Of a DNA stretch of 64,000 nucleotides, positions 46,301 to 57,801 are shown piece after piece. How positions within the stretch are numbered: the stretch's first letter is position 1; every line of letters starts with the position of its first letter. The notes below the pieces were generated by a model that did no database searches, had not been told where the DNA came from, and worked only from the letters and a program-made list of their open reading frames with translations. The stretch is taken from positions 1 to 64,000 of the forward strand of contig ML210278.1 in the NCBI GenBank assembly GCA_004369085.1, written 5' to 3'. The DNA comes from Coprinopsis marcescibilis (lineage: Eukaryota > Basidiomycota > Agaricomycetes > Agaricales > Psathyrellaceae). Made by a program: the position numbers and the translations under genes.

Positions 46301-47722
46301 GGGTTGGTGAACAAGTATCGGGGGAGTTCGAAATGGTTCTTGGCCAAGGCTTTGGAGGACTTGGTCAAGTACTTGGACCAATGTGGCCGGCTTGCCGATG
46401 CGATGCCGTTTTCGCAGGAAGAGGTTGACATTCGTAGAGAATTGGTCAAGGACTCGGAGGAGGGCTCGGACGGCTACTGTCATGGCCAGCAGAACCTTGC
46501 GGACTCGTTGCGGCGGCATGCGACTTACCTTTGCAAAATGGGTATGCCGGCAGAGGCACATGAGATGGAGCATGAAGTTGTGAAAATCCGACATCGACTG
46601 TGGCTCGACTACCAGAGTTCGCAAGAGTTCAACGAGGCGCTGTTGGTTGCGTTGGCTGATTGGACGACCAGTCTTGCTGCGCGTGGTAGTGCCGTGGAGT
46701 CTATGCCGCTCTACCGGGAGCTGGTTGAGTATCATCGGAGGTTGACGGTGCAGGATCCCAAAGTCCATCGACCGCTTCTTGCGTTTTCGCTCCAGTGTTA
46801 TGCTTGGAATCTCTCCAAGATACCAGGGCGAGAGCAAGAGTCGGTGAAGATGGTTGGGGAAGCTGTTGAGACCTATCGACGGCTAGCCGTCCCAGATCCT
46901 ACCACCTCGAACCAAGACTACGAACTGGCGAACTCGATCGAAAATTCCTTCAGCGGGCACGCAGCTCGGCTTCAGCAGATGGGTATATCCGCCGAAGCGC
47001 CCGAGACGATCCAGCACGAGGTTGTAGAGATTCGGCGGAGGATATGGAGGACCGATCCGAGTTCGCAACAGTTTAATGCGAACTTGTGGTGGTCGTTGAG
47101 CAATTGGACCACCAGTCTTGTTGCTTGTGGCCGGCCGTCGGATTCGATCCCGATTTATCAGGAGTTGGTTCAGGTTCATCGGAAATGCGCGGGCCAAGAT
47201 CCGAGGGTGTACGAACCGCTGCTTGCTTCATCGCTCAATGAGTATGCGTGGAATCTGGCTAAGCTGCCGGGGTATGAGCAGGAGTCGGTTACGATTGGGC
47301 AGGAGGCTGTTGAAGCTCGTCGGCGGGTCGTTGCTTCTGATCCTACGGCCACTGCACTCGAAGTAGACCTGGCGAATACGCTCGACACGTTGGCTTATTC
47401 TCTTAACTTGTGCAAGAAGTACGCGGAGTCGCTCCAGATCGTGCTCGAGGGGCTGGAGATTTGCAATAGGGTGAACACCAATGTGCCGGGGAGCTGTACT
47501 GATCATTTCTTTGGGTTCTTGCATACGCGGCATGCGGAGACCTTGGTGGGACTGGGAAGGGAGGATGAGGCTGTTGTGCCGGTTCAAGAGGCTATCACGA
47601 TTTATCGCCGCCTTTTGGACAAGTTTCCGTGGAGCTCCGAGTACCAGTTGGATATGCAGAGTTGTACGTCGTTGTTGGAGAAGATCTCTGGTGGGAGGGC
47701 AGGGATCATCATTAAGGTCTGA
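43389..47722 (+). CDS. NLR locus B: NACHT-TPR protein, open throughout
   Basis: Most complete member of the array. The 5' end is uncertain; ATG 43389 (MAAQKLISKVGRWGFGSSS) is used because downstream exons splice on well. The motif exon (43806-43904) reads NGSILPGASNITMNNAQFQ. The NACHT exon starts at 43979: GCAWDPDRTCLPGTRVLHIE, Walker A GPAGSGKSALAH, Walker B FVVGIDALDE, FRFVLTTRPDPRV, SEGLFLWAQTVLNHID, IRLLHLSVQEWLATRASAPY and KLWYS at the position where locus A has its stop. The intron 45529-45595 leads to one TPR exon (45596-47722) of about 710 codons, the longest in the array, with a duplicated 148-codon block. Family knowledge: such proteins are thought to oligomerise on ligand sensing, with TPRs as the sensor. 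Confidence 0.85.
46500..47390 (+). repeat. Tandem duplication of a ~444-bp TPR block in NLR locus B
   Basis: Two adjacent blocks of about 148 codons align along their length. Block 1 has MGMPAEAHE, EVVKIRHRLW, SSQEFNEAL, ADWTTSLAARG, PLYRELVEYHRRL and YAWNLSKIPGREQESV. Block 2 has MGISAEAPE, EVVEIRRRIW, SSQQFNANL, SNWTTSLVACG, PIYQELVQVHRKC and YAWNLAKLPGYEQESV. Each block holds about three TPRs. Confidence 0.8.
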
Positions 47723-48920
47723 TACGAGTATAGATATATGCAAGCCTTTAGTCGCTGTTACTTAGCTTTTTCTAGTTTTAATTCTTTCTGTTTTGTTTTC
47801 TGTCGCCAGTGTTTAGTTCATTGTTTTCTGCTTGCTGTAGTAGTGTGTAGTTCTATGCTTGCTTCGGATGTTTCAGTTTTTCTTCTCGGAACGAGCGTGC
47901 CTGAATAAACGAGGTCTAGTGAGTGAATCAGCTGAGAGGTGGTAGAGTTTAAGGTTTGCACGAGGAAACGCCGCAGGCACTGTTGTAGAGCGCCAAGGGC
48001 TAAGCGCCCTGCCCTTTGTAAGCAGAGAGCTCGCGTGATACATGGTGAGCTGCAAGGGTCGGTCAGGTGGATAGGTCCGGTGTTCCTAACTGTGCGTTCT
48101 CAAGGTGTGGTGGTGGGCGATAGCGAAATGACGAATGTGGTGTCCGAAGGAGGATTGATGCGCAAAGATCGAACAAAGGAAGGAGCGCTGGAACAGACGA
48201 GAAGGCGGTAGGCACGGATAGGCACATCAGTGCGAACCCACAGCCCAGATAAGACCTGAAGGGGATGGAGTGCAAAATTTCGAAGGTGAAGAATATGTCA
48301 TTCTTTTCTGTTTTTTTTTTTGTGATGTGTATGGACATTATGAAACGCGGTGATCGAGGGTGATAAAAATTGTCGACTCGGAGGTGTGGCAAGATGGACC
48401 GGATATGACTGCTAACCCTGAAATGCTCGAGATATGGAAGCACGATAGAGCATGGTGGGCTATATAATATGTCTTCTCAGACTCCTTAGGGAATGGATAG
48501 TGGTCGCAGCTGGTGATTGAACACTCGGGGATGGGCACTGGCAGATCGGCACACCGGCATTGCCGGAAACTCCCGGCGGCTAGATTGGGTGGGGTCGCTT
48601 GCGAACGGGTTTGTTTCGTGGCGACTACTATGACTCGACATTTCATTCGTGAAATGTATGAATCACACTTTAGAATTCACCCGGAAACCAACAAAGAAGC
48701 TGGAATACTTGTTTTTTGGAGTTCTGAATTGTAACTCTGGTCTCTGGCTTAGAGCCAACCCGAACATCCGAGTCTCTTTCATTCTGTCCGGGTGTCTGAT
48801 TCCGGTGAGTCTTGTTCTTTCTCCTCTCTATTTCCCTCTAGATCCTCCGCTTACCCGTCCTACTTAGGCCTTTTACCTTCTTTTACCTTTGATTCCTAGT
48901 CTGGACTAGTGGAATTCCTG
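47723..48920. other. Intergenic, 1.2 kb
   Basis: 3' flank of NLR locus B and promoter of the arrestin-like gene. It contains a T-rich stretch after the stop (47760-47880) and a homopolymer T run near 48311-48321. Minus-strand frames at 48063-48646 start with non-ATG codons and have no motif. Confidence 0.4.
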
Positions 48921-51900
48921 ATGGTGCATGTCAATATGTCACCCCTGAATGATCACAATCTCGTCCGGACGAGTACAGGCAGCGATGGTTATAGCAGCAG
49001 CACACCAGCAAGTCGTGCTCCTTCACGACCTGCTTCCCCTCACCCTCCAAATAACAACCACGAACTCCCCCCGTTACCCCAGCCGAGCAGCAGCCCACAC
49101 ATGCGGTTTAGTCTGCATCAGAAGAACCCTTCGCCCAAATCATCCATTGATATCCACCTGGATGCCCCGTATTTGGTGCTCAAAGGCACTGGGCCTGATG
49201 TAGAGTCTACCAGGCTGAGCGGAAACGTCGTCTTGTTTCTCGCAGAAGCAACGTCTATCAAAGAGATCACACTCGAGTTTAGAGGCAAAGCAAGGATACC
49301 TATCCCAAACAGCGAATCGTACGTCCCCAATCCTCCCATCTAAAGTTCATACTAGTTTTCTGATCCTATTTTTCCTATTTTGACTTTACAGACTGGTCAG
49401 CAATATAACGTACTTGTCCTACAATATCTGCAACCACAACTGGTCCTTCCTCGACCTTGGTGCATCCTCTTCCTCACACAAAAAACACAGCCACACACAA
49501 CGAACCCTCAAAGCCGGTCGACACCTCTTCCCCTTCTCACTAGAGATCGGCGGGTCTCTTCCCAGCTCAATAAACGCACCAGTACTCGGTGGAGCCATAA
49601 TCTCATACAAGCTACGTGCAACAGCAACTCGCCCAGGCGCACTCCTCTCCAGCATCCTCCCCTCTCTCTTACATTGCACAATCACCGTGCCGCTCCTCAG
49701 AAGCTTCATACCCACCGCTCTCGAGTATCAACAAACACTAGAAATCGAGAATACATGGGCCGGAAAGCTGATGTACAACATCACGCTCCCACACAAGGCG
49801 TGGGCGGAGGGAGACATTGTCGGTGTGTTGCTCAAATGCAGCCCATTGGCAAAAGGCGTGCGCGTGCACAGTGTGTTGACTAACGTGGAGGAGAAAGTGC
49901 AGGTGTACGCGAGGAGCGGGAAGACGGAAGAGAAGAGGATTGTGGCGTGTTCGAGGCATGAGATTGTTGGTGGTGCTGGGGAAAACGCGGATGGGGAGGG
50001 CGCGGGGAAGGCGAGAGCAGTGTTGGTCGAGATGGGCAAGACGAGTTGCTGGATCGGGTATGCGACCCCGCCTACGGGTTCGCCTTCCGTAGCGTCGCGT
50101 GCAGGGTCCAATGCAAGTGGGGTCGCCTCGGGTTTGGGTAATGTGAGCGGGGAGGAGTCGCTGAGGCGGGAAGTAGAAGAGCCAACCGCGGGGAGAGAGG
50201 AAGAAGAAGCGATCATGGTCGCTCCCACGGACATTGTCACAACCCTGTTCCTGCCCTTACCTTCTTCCTATACCCGACCCAACGTCAGTCTTTCAAGCTC
50301 GGGGACGCAATCTGCCCATCATTCGAATCCTGCAAGCCCATTCTCGGCATCAATACCGTCCACTCCATTCCCCTCCACATACCAAAACTCGAACGGACAT
50401 CCCTGCCCTTACTCCCAGCCACCCACCTACAATGCTGCTAACAACCAAAATTCCCAGCAGACCTCGCATCATCACCACTATCACCCGATCCTGCCTTCGC
50501 ACAGTGTTGAGCCTATCACAATTTCACACCGGATAAGATGGTCGATATTCATCGTCAATCCTGACGGGCATATCAGTGAGCTGCGATGTGCACTCCCGAT
50601 TGCGATTGTGGATGGCAAGTTCAGGCCTGAAGTTCGAGCCTATACGGCCTTTATGAGGAGGACTGTGTTGGGGTGTGGGGTTGTTGGGTACGAGGAGGAT
50701 GGTCGCGGGAGTGGCAGCGGTAACGGTAGTGGCGGAGCAGGAGGGGAAGGTGGTTTCGACGACGATCTGGATATTGACGAACTCGATGGCGAAAGCGATA
50801 TTTCAGATCTGGAAGAAGCGCAGCTACACGATTCTCAAGTCCCACTGCAGTTGGATTCTCTCCACCACCATCATCACCAGCACCAGCACCCGCACTCGCA
50901 TTCGGTGCATCATCACCAACGACACCTAGACCCGCTTAATGCGCTGGAATTGTCGGCGGACGATAGGCAGCTGCCGAGTTATCATCAGCATGTGAGGGAT
51001 AGGGTTGCGAATATGTATTTGCCGGCGGGGAGTACGATGAGGATCACGAATCCGTGGGTTGTGGGTGGGGTGTCGCCTGTGGGTGTTTGGGGTGGGGAGA
51101 GTGGGTTGGAAGGAGGGTCCGGAGGGGTGGATGCAGCGGTGAATGGTGGTGAAGGATATGGCGGAGATGCGTCTGCCCCTGCGATTGCTTCGACGACTGC
51201 CAATGGTCAAGGTACCATGGGTGTTGGGAGTGGAGGACCAAGTAGCGAAGTGGGAAGTGGAGGGGGTACAAGGCCTCCCACGCCCGCACACGCCACTCAT
51301 CCGCTCCCCCCGAGATCAGCGCGGGCCTCAGGCTACAGCACTCCGCACGAAGGATACCTATCCATACACGCCCTCAGCTCCAATCCAACCCGCCCCGTCC
51401 AACCCCAGCATCTCGCACATCTACCGGGCAGTGGTCCGTCTGGTGGGGACAGCGCGCCGTATTTGCTTGATTGGGTGAACTCTGAGCTGTTGTTGAGTTT
51501 GAGTGATGAGCCGTTGAGGAGGTTCGGGCAGGGGAATGCGAGTGTTGGAGGGGGCAGTGGGAGCGGAGCTGTGAGTCCTGTGGGAGGGGCAAGTCGCGCG
51601 GGGAGTAGGCCGATGTCACCTGTTGGTGAGGCGCAGGGGGTTAGTTCGAGTGCGGCGAGTTCTGTGTCTAGACATACCGGTGGGAGTGCGTATGGGGAGG
51701 GACGGCGGGAGAGGCACGGGGAGAGGGAAAGGGAGAAAGATAAGCATGGACATGGACACCATGGAGCGTTGAGTGGGTTGTTGTCGTTCAAGGGTGCGAT
51801 GAAAAAAGGGTTTGGGTTCACGAAGCATCATGACCAGCATCACCATCATGCGAGCGGGAGGTCGAGTCCTGATCCTCACGCTTTGGATGGCCATGGTGCT

Positions 51901-52734
51901 AGTGGGAGTGGTGGGGGTGTGGATTTGAATGCGAGTACGAGTAGGAACGGGAGTAGGCCGGGAACTGGGTATTCGAGTGCGGCTGCGTCGAGCTTCGAGT
52001 CTGTTGGTATTGGGCTAGGTGCAAGTGGAAGGGCGGGGAGTGGTGCTACGACTGCGCCTAGCTCGGTTGGATCTGCCAATGTACCCTTGCCCCCTCTATC
52101 TGCGTCGACGAGTGGGATGTCTACGTGTACCACCTCTGCAGGTGCGAGATCAACTTCTGTCTCACCTGCACCTGGCGGGAAGACGAGGTCGACTCAGACT
52201 CTACCTCTACCATCACATGGTGCCAGGCCTACAACGACACCGAGGAATTACGTCCCGCTTCCTCGTTCGAATTCTGCCACCAACATGCCTAGTTCGGATT
52301 CCAACGGAGGTTTGGCGCCGATCGTGCCTTATCCTTATCCTAGGTCCCAGTCCCCCAGCGTCGCGTCTCCCACTTTGTATTCGCCCCTTTCTCCACACGG
52401 GCATCATGGGCATTCGAATTCGATGCCAACTTCGCCCATGTCATTCTCAGGGCATTCGCCGTTCCATCCGCTGCACCCCTTCCACCGCCCCCAGACGCCG
52501 CAGGATGTGATCTTGCACAGGGCGTTCACGGAGGTGCCGGATTATGAGGTTGCGGCGAGGGGGTTCATTGGGGGTGTTGCTCCATTGAGTAGCTTGGTGG
52601 GCTTGCCGAGTTATGAGGAGGTTGAGAGGGAGATTAGGTGTGGCGGTGGGAGAGGGGGTGTGACAGGGAGCAGGGGCGGTGGTGGTGCCGTGAGTGGTGT
52701 GAACGGTGTGAACATGAATGGTTCAGCTGGGTGA
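48921..52734 (+). CDS. Arrestin-like protein (alpha-arrestin type) with long disordered regions
   Basis: Begins MVHVNMSPLNDHNLVRTSTG at ATG 48921. The arrestin-N fold is visible: DIHLDAPYLVLKGTGPDVES, RLSGNVVLFLAEATSIKEIT, LEFRGKARI, then after the intron at about 49320-49390 LVSNITYLSYNICNHNWSFL and LFPFSLEIGGSLPSSI. Arrestin-C-like strands follow (GVLLKCSPLAKGVRVHSVLT, KVQVYARSGKTEEKRIV; later ISHRIRWSIFIVNPDG). Long Ser/Gly/His-rich inserts interrupt and follow it, including a His-rich run near 50850-50930. Near the C-terminus GLPSYEEVEREI resembles a PY-type motif that recruits Rsp5/Nedd4 ubiquitin ligases. Fungal alpha-arrestins route membrane transporters to endocytosis; that role is inferred here. 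Confidence 0.75.
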
Positions 52735-52950
52735 AGCGTTGCGATGGAAGGCTGACGACGGATTATTGAATACCGATCTCTTTGATGGGAATGGAGGAAC
52801 AGGATCGATGGGAAACTTATGAACACCATGAGCTTGAATGGTGTGTAGAATGGGCGAAGTGTTGCGACGGAAGGCTGAGGTCCGAGGATGCATTATAAAA
52901 CAACTATCTTTGATAGAAGTGGAGGAACGGGATCGATGGGAAACTTGTGA
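52700..52950 (+). repeat. Imperfect 123-bp tandem repeat over the arrestin-like stop codon
   Basis: A unit with GTTGCGATGGAAGGCTGA (52738) recurs 123 bp on as GTTGCGACGGAAGGCTGA (52861). Shared elements around it include AATGGTTCAGCTGGGTGAAG versus AATGGTGTGTAGAATGGGCG, and GGATCGATGGGAAACTTATG versus GGATCGATGGGAAACTTGTG. The first unit begins inside the last codons of the gene, the second lies in the 3' flank. Confidence 0.75.
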
Positions 52951-53397
52951 AAGTTTTGGCGCGTGCTGTACTTGTGTTCAGCGGTGGACTTGATAACTTT
53001 TGTCTGGACATTGATTGCTCTTTTATTCTCTATATATTGTTTCGCGACATAGGTGTTATACTAGTTTATATGTAAAGGTTTTGCTAGGATGCAGTTGTAG
53101 TGTATACCTCGGATACTTAACTCGATAGACATAGATAGATAGGTTGTTGGTACTGCTAATAATAGGGCTTCGATTAATCTTCCTTGACAGGGAACGTCAC
53201 TTTTCTTTTGCACTGCAGTCCCAAGGAAGTAAAACGACTATCAGCTGGTCAAACGCATGCAAACCGCGTGTGAGCTGGTACTTATCTATTTGTACCTCCT
53301 GTCCCCCTCGTGGTCCAGTCCCATTTGTCTAACTGCTCATCGTCCTCCTTCATCTTCTTGGCCTCCTGATCAACGTAAACAAGTTGCATCGACAAGA
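52951..53397. other. Upstream region of NLR locus C
   Basis: Between the arrestin-like 3' repeats and the first exon candidates of locus C. It is AT-rich with a short TAGATAGATAG run near 53130. No conserved coding sequence was recognised. Confidence 0.35.
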
Positions 53398-56300
53398 TGG
53401 AAGCGGTATTGGAATTGCCAGTCATATCTGACGACATTTTGCTCAACGGCTTGGTCGACGTTGTAGGTCGTTAAATTCTTTCGCTGGCTACTAGGAAAAG
53501 GAGAACAACCGCTGCCGCGTCCAACTCCTGAAACAGGTGAGACAGGATCTATATACTGGAGTCTGAACTGACCGAGTTTATCGATCAAAGTGCAAGTTCT
53601 GTCTGGAGCGAACAATGCGAGTTTCCAAAACGTTGAGATTAATGCGGCAGGGAGGGATATCAATAACGTCACGAACATTCAGCAAGCATTGATTAGTATG
53701 CTCCCCTTTTTTTACACTTTTCTAAGCTTATTCGCTCATGAGTGCATAGGAGACGATACGGAGAGGCAAAATGCGCTCGCTCAGATACTCAGTCCTGCCG
53801 GATATTCTTGGGACCCTCTTAGGGCATGCCTCGCCGGAACACGTACAGTCCACATTCATGAACTTACCTTATGGGCCTCCAAACCGAGGGCGGGCGTCAA
53901 AAATGCAGAGATCCTCGTCATCATCGCATCTGCAGGTAGCGGCAAGTCCGCTCTTGCACACACCATCTGCCAAACATCCCATGAACAAGACAGGCTGGTC
54001 ACTGGATTTTTCTTCAACCAACTGGCTGCGCATTCGTCGCCTGCTAGCCTTATGGCAGCGATCATCCGTGGTTTCTGCAACATCAGCAAGCCAATACGCG
54101 ACAAGATCGCTGATCTTATCATCAAGGACAACACACTCCCCTCGGCATCCATCCTCCGCCAGTTCAACGAACTCATTCTGCCCGCTTGCCAACTCCTCCC
54201 TGCAGGCAAGACATTCGTCATCACAATCGACGCGGTGGACGAAGGGAACCACGAGGACGGAGCCATCATCAGATTCATGACGGACTGCGTTCCACGCCTG
54301 CCACCATCCTTCCGTGTCATCCTCACCACCCGGCCCGATCCAAAAGTCACGGATCCATTGCACAGCATGCGACACGTTCATATCTTCTCCCATCCTCTGA
54401 CTGGCGACGAGAAGAGTCGGAATGACCTCCAGACATACATCCGTTCACGGCTCTCGATAACGAGGTTCGGTCCCACGATCCCCGAGGACCTCATCCAGTC
54501 CTTTTTCCGCAAGGCAGATGGCCTGTTTCTATGGGCCGTCCTCGTCCTCAACCACCTTGAGACCGCGTATGATCCGATCGGCGAGCTTCGCGATATTCTT
54601 CAAGGCAGCAGCACCAACTGGACTGACAATGAGGGTGGGAGCAAGAAGCTCCACGCGCTCTTCCACCGTACCCTATCCAAGCTGAAGTGCAGTTGGACGG
54701 ACAGAAAGTTTGTGGAGATGTACGCGAGGGTCATGGGTGCGATCGCAGTGTTGAAGGAACCTCTGTCTGCGCGCGGTCTGGCTGCCCTCTGCAAACAGGA
54801 CGGGGTCACCGAGAAAGACGTTCATAGGATATGTGAGATTGTCCAGCCTCTGCTTCATGGTTACTCCCCTGGCGCCGATCATGACGAGCCTATCCGACTC
54901 CTTCACCTATCCGTCCAGGAGTACCTGACTGAGCATGCCTCGGCCCCGTACCGATTGGATTGCCCAGAGCATCACAGGCGGCTGTCGCATCGTGCCCTTG
55001 CCACTATCGACTCCGAGTTTGTTAAAGACAAGGTCGACGGCGTTGGGTATTCGGACGGAGACTGGATCTGGGAAGCGGGGAGCATCATACCCAATATGCC
55101 TGTCATCTCGAGGGACTCGGTGTCAGAGCACCTCTGGTACTCCTGTGTATACGCTTGCGAACACACATTGGCCATGTCTAACACCATGATCGAACAATCA
55201 CACCTCCGACTTCTCCAGAATATTATTGTCGACGAACCACGGCGAATTCTGGAGGCTACTGCGTCCATGGGCTCAGTTGTCGATATAGTCTCTTTTAGAA
55301 GGAGGGCATTGGTACGTCGTCCATTATTCGCGACACAGCAGCATCTGACGATGATATAGGTCTTGGGCGCTAAATATCCATCTCCCAGTGAAATACGCGA
55401 TGTAGTCAGAACTTACTGCTCAGCTGGGCGGTGCCTTCTGAGGGCCCGTAGAACAGCAGAAGCCCTTTCATTGATGAAAGAATCAGTCGCTCTTGCACGC
55501 CAGCTGGCTTCCAAAACCACAGAGTTTTCGATCGAGCTAGAGCTTGCGATGGCCCTCAACCTTTTGGGCCGTTGTTTAGCCCATCAACCCGCGTTTCACG
55601 ACGCCCTACAGACGATTCTGGAATCATTGGTTATCCTTCGCCGCTTAGCTTCTGAAGACCCTCATAAAGTCGAACCGTGGCTAGCGAGATCATTGACCTC
55701 TCAGAGCCATATCCTTTGCTATCTCGGACGTCGCGAAGAAGCGCTGGAAGTTGGTATGGAGCCCGTCAAGCTTAATCGCCAGCTCGTCGCAGCACATCCT
55801 TCTAAATTCGAAACCAGCCTAGCATACTCGCTGGAGGTCCAGGCGTCGAACCTTGACGGATGCAAGAAGAACGACGAGGCCATATGGGTGATGGAGGAGG
55901 CGGTCGACATCCTGCGGCAACTGTCGCAAACCAACGCCAGTGAGCATATGTATGAGCTCGCCGAGTCGCTTCACATCTACGCCTCATACCTTGTGAAGGC
56001 AGACAGAAAGCCAGCTGCCCTCGAGGCAGACAAAGAGGCGATTTCCCTCTTCCGTCAGGTGGCGGAAACGGCGGAGGAAGGGAGGGATGGGAAGGTAATG
56101 CTCGGAACATCACTCCATCAGCTTGCATATCACCTCAGCCTCTGCGACCGTAAGGTTGAGTCGATCGTATTCATCAAGGAGGCTATTCAGCACCGTCGAC
56201 AACTCGTGGAATCACGGGATACAAAAGAAATTGAAGAGAGAAAACACGAGTCCGGACTGGCTCACTCCCTACATAACTACGCGCGTTACCTCTCCACTAC

Positions 56301-57009
56301 GGGAAAGGAGGAGCTTGGGATTGCGCCTGGCAAAGAATCTGTCGAAATTCGTCGGAAATTGGCAGAGAATGATCCGGAAAAGTTCAAAACCCCGCTGGCC
56401 TGGTCGCTGAATCTCCTGTGCGAAAACTTCTTGGCCCGTACTGATCACAAACTCAGCGAGGAGACCCCATTCTTTCGACAAGCGGTCACTGTGTGCCGCC
56501 AATTAGCGGACCAGGACCCAAATGCGCACGACGATCTACTGAACACATCGCTTTGCAATTACGGGATGTATCTCGCTCAATGGTGCAGCAATAACAGCGA
56601 TGCGGCGAAGATATTCAAGGAGATGGTGGAGGTTCGTCGGAGAATATTCTCTAGGGATCCGACCGCAACAGACCTCGAGGTGGCCAAGGGACTTCACAAC
56701 ACCGTAGTCTGTTTAGTCCGGGACGAAAATCACGCACAAGGGGTGAAGCTCAGCCAAGAAGCTGCTGAGATCTGCAGAAGGCACCTCAAAGATGATCCTA
56801 AAGCTGCTGAGCCTGCGCTCGGCAAGATCCTGGGGTGCCTCGCTGCCGGATTGTCGGGGATGCCTGGTCGAAGAAGTGAATCGCTCAGAATTGGAAGGGA
56901 GGCGGTCACTATCCTGCGCAAATTAACCAAGGAGGATCCAAAGAGTGAAGAGCTCAAGGAGGATCTCCGGGTCGCTGAAACGGTCGTTCGGGACCAGCTG
57001 TTTGGGTAG
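53398..57009 (+). CDS. NLR locus C: NACHT-TPR protein, open in both main exons
   Basis: The 5' exons are uncertain (ATG 53398 is a candidate). A short exon near 53501-53536 reads KGEQPLPRPTPET and splices in frame to the motif exon VQVLSGANNASFQNVEINAA, GRDINNVTNIQQ. A 54-nt intron (53699-53752) precedes the NACHT exon: GYSWDPLRACLAGTRTVHIH, Walker A ASAGSGKSALAH, Walker B FVITIDAVDEG, FRVILTTRPDP, KADGLFLWAVLVLNHLE, IRLLHLSVQEYLTEHASAPY and HLWYS. The NACHT exon ends at 55311; the TPR exon (55360-57009) begins VLGAKYPSPSEIRDVVRTY and carries about ten TPR-like repeats (KESVEIRRKLAENDPEKFKT, EMVEVRRRIFSRDPTATD). It ends TVVRDQLFG. No internal break was found. Confidence 0.83.
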
Positions 57010-57801
57010 ATGAGCGTGAGTAATAGTACAACCCTGGGCAACTTGTGTGTACGCTGACGAATTTGCACAACATTCGACAGGGCACTTCTGTAGCATTTTG
57101 CATGCTTTGAGAACGAATCGGAGACTATCCAAAGGAGTCGCTGGGAGGGTATACGGTCCGAGTCGATGCTCTGTAATAGTATTCGAATTTTCAGTTGGTA
57201 TGCCAAAGCACCGGAAAGTCGATGTAATGTTGCCTGATCATGGTTCTCAACTGATACAGCGAGCAAGGTTACGTTGAGCTAACCAGCTGGCAGTGGCACT
57301 TGTAAGCTTCCTTGGATGAGAAATTGTGAGAATTGAAGGTCGCCTCCTTGTGTAAATTTTACTGACCCGAAAAGTGGTGCGAACTCTCGGGGCGAGAGCT
57401 TCGGATAGTTCTAATCAGCGCATGCCGCTCTTTAAAGGCCATTACACCAATTACTCTGCTGCTTTCTTCGCATTATAAGCATTGGTTTAAGCCCAACAAT
57501 GCGACTGGAGAAGGACATGACCAGGCCTTGCCACAAGAAGCCAACGGCAGACTACATTTGTCAAACACGACCACTGCAAGACGTCGAGACCACACCAAAC
57601 CTTCTATATGGGCCTTGCTCATTACACCTGTTCCTTGGGATCTGGTAATCGGTGCTTGGCCAAACTTCTCGGGTATGGATAGCTGTGCAGCGCCCAAGAC
57701 CTGTGACCAGCGCCCAATTACTCTAATCAGCGCCCGTCAAAACTTTGAGCCTCCGGGCTGATCCTCGCTGCTCTCCCTTTCTTTCCTCTTGTCAAAATCT
57801 C
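57010..57801. other. Spacer between NLR loci C and D
   Basis: Promoter region of locus D. It contains two short direct repeats: CTAATCAGCGC-like at 57411 and 57723, and CAATTACTCT near 57447 and 57715. A TATAAG lies at about 57474, too far from the ATG to be convincing. No coding motif was recognised. Confidence 0.35.

Noticed and set aside
48063..48646. Minus-strand frames of about 100-126 codons beside NLR locus B
   Set aside because: The longer one begins at a non-ATG codon; composition is irregular and there is no domain or splice-linked partner.
57411..57733. Repeated CTAATCAGCGC and CAATTACTCT upstream of NLR locus D as regulatory elements
   Set aside because: Only two copies each, short, and not seen upstream of loci A-C; chance cannot be excluded.
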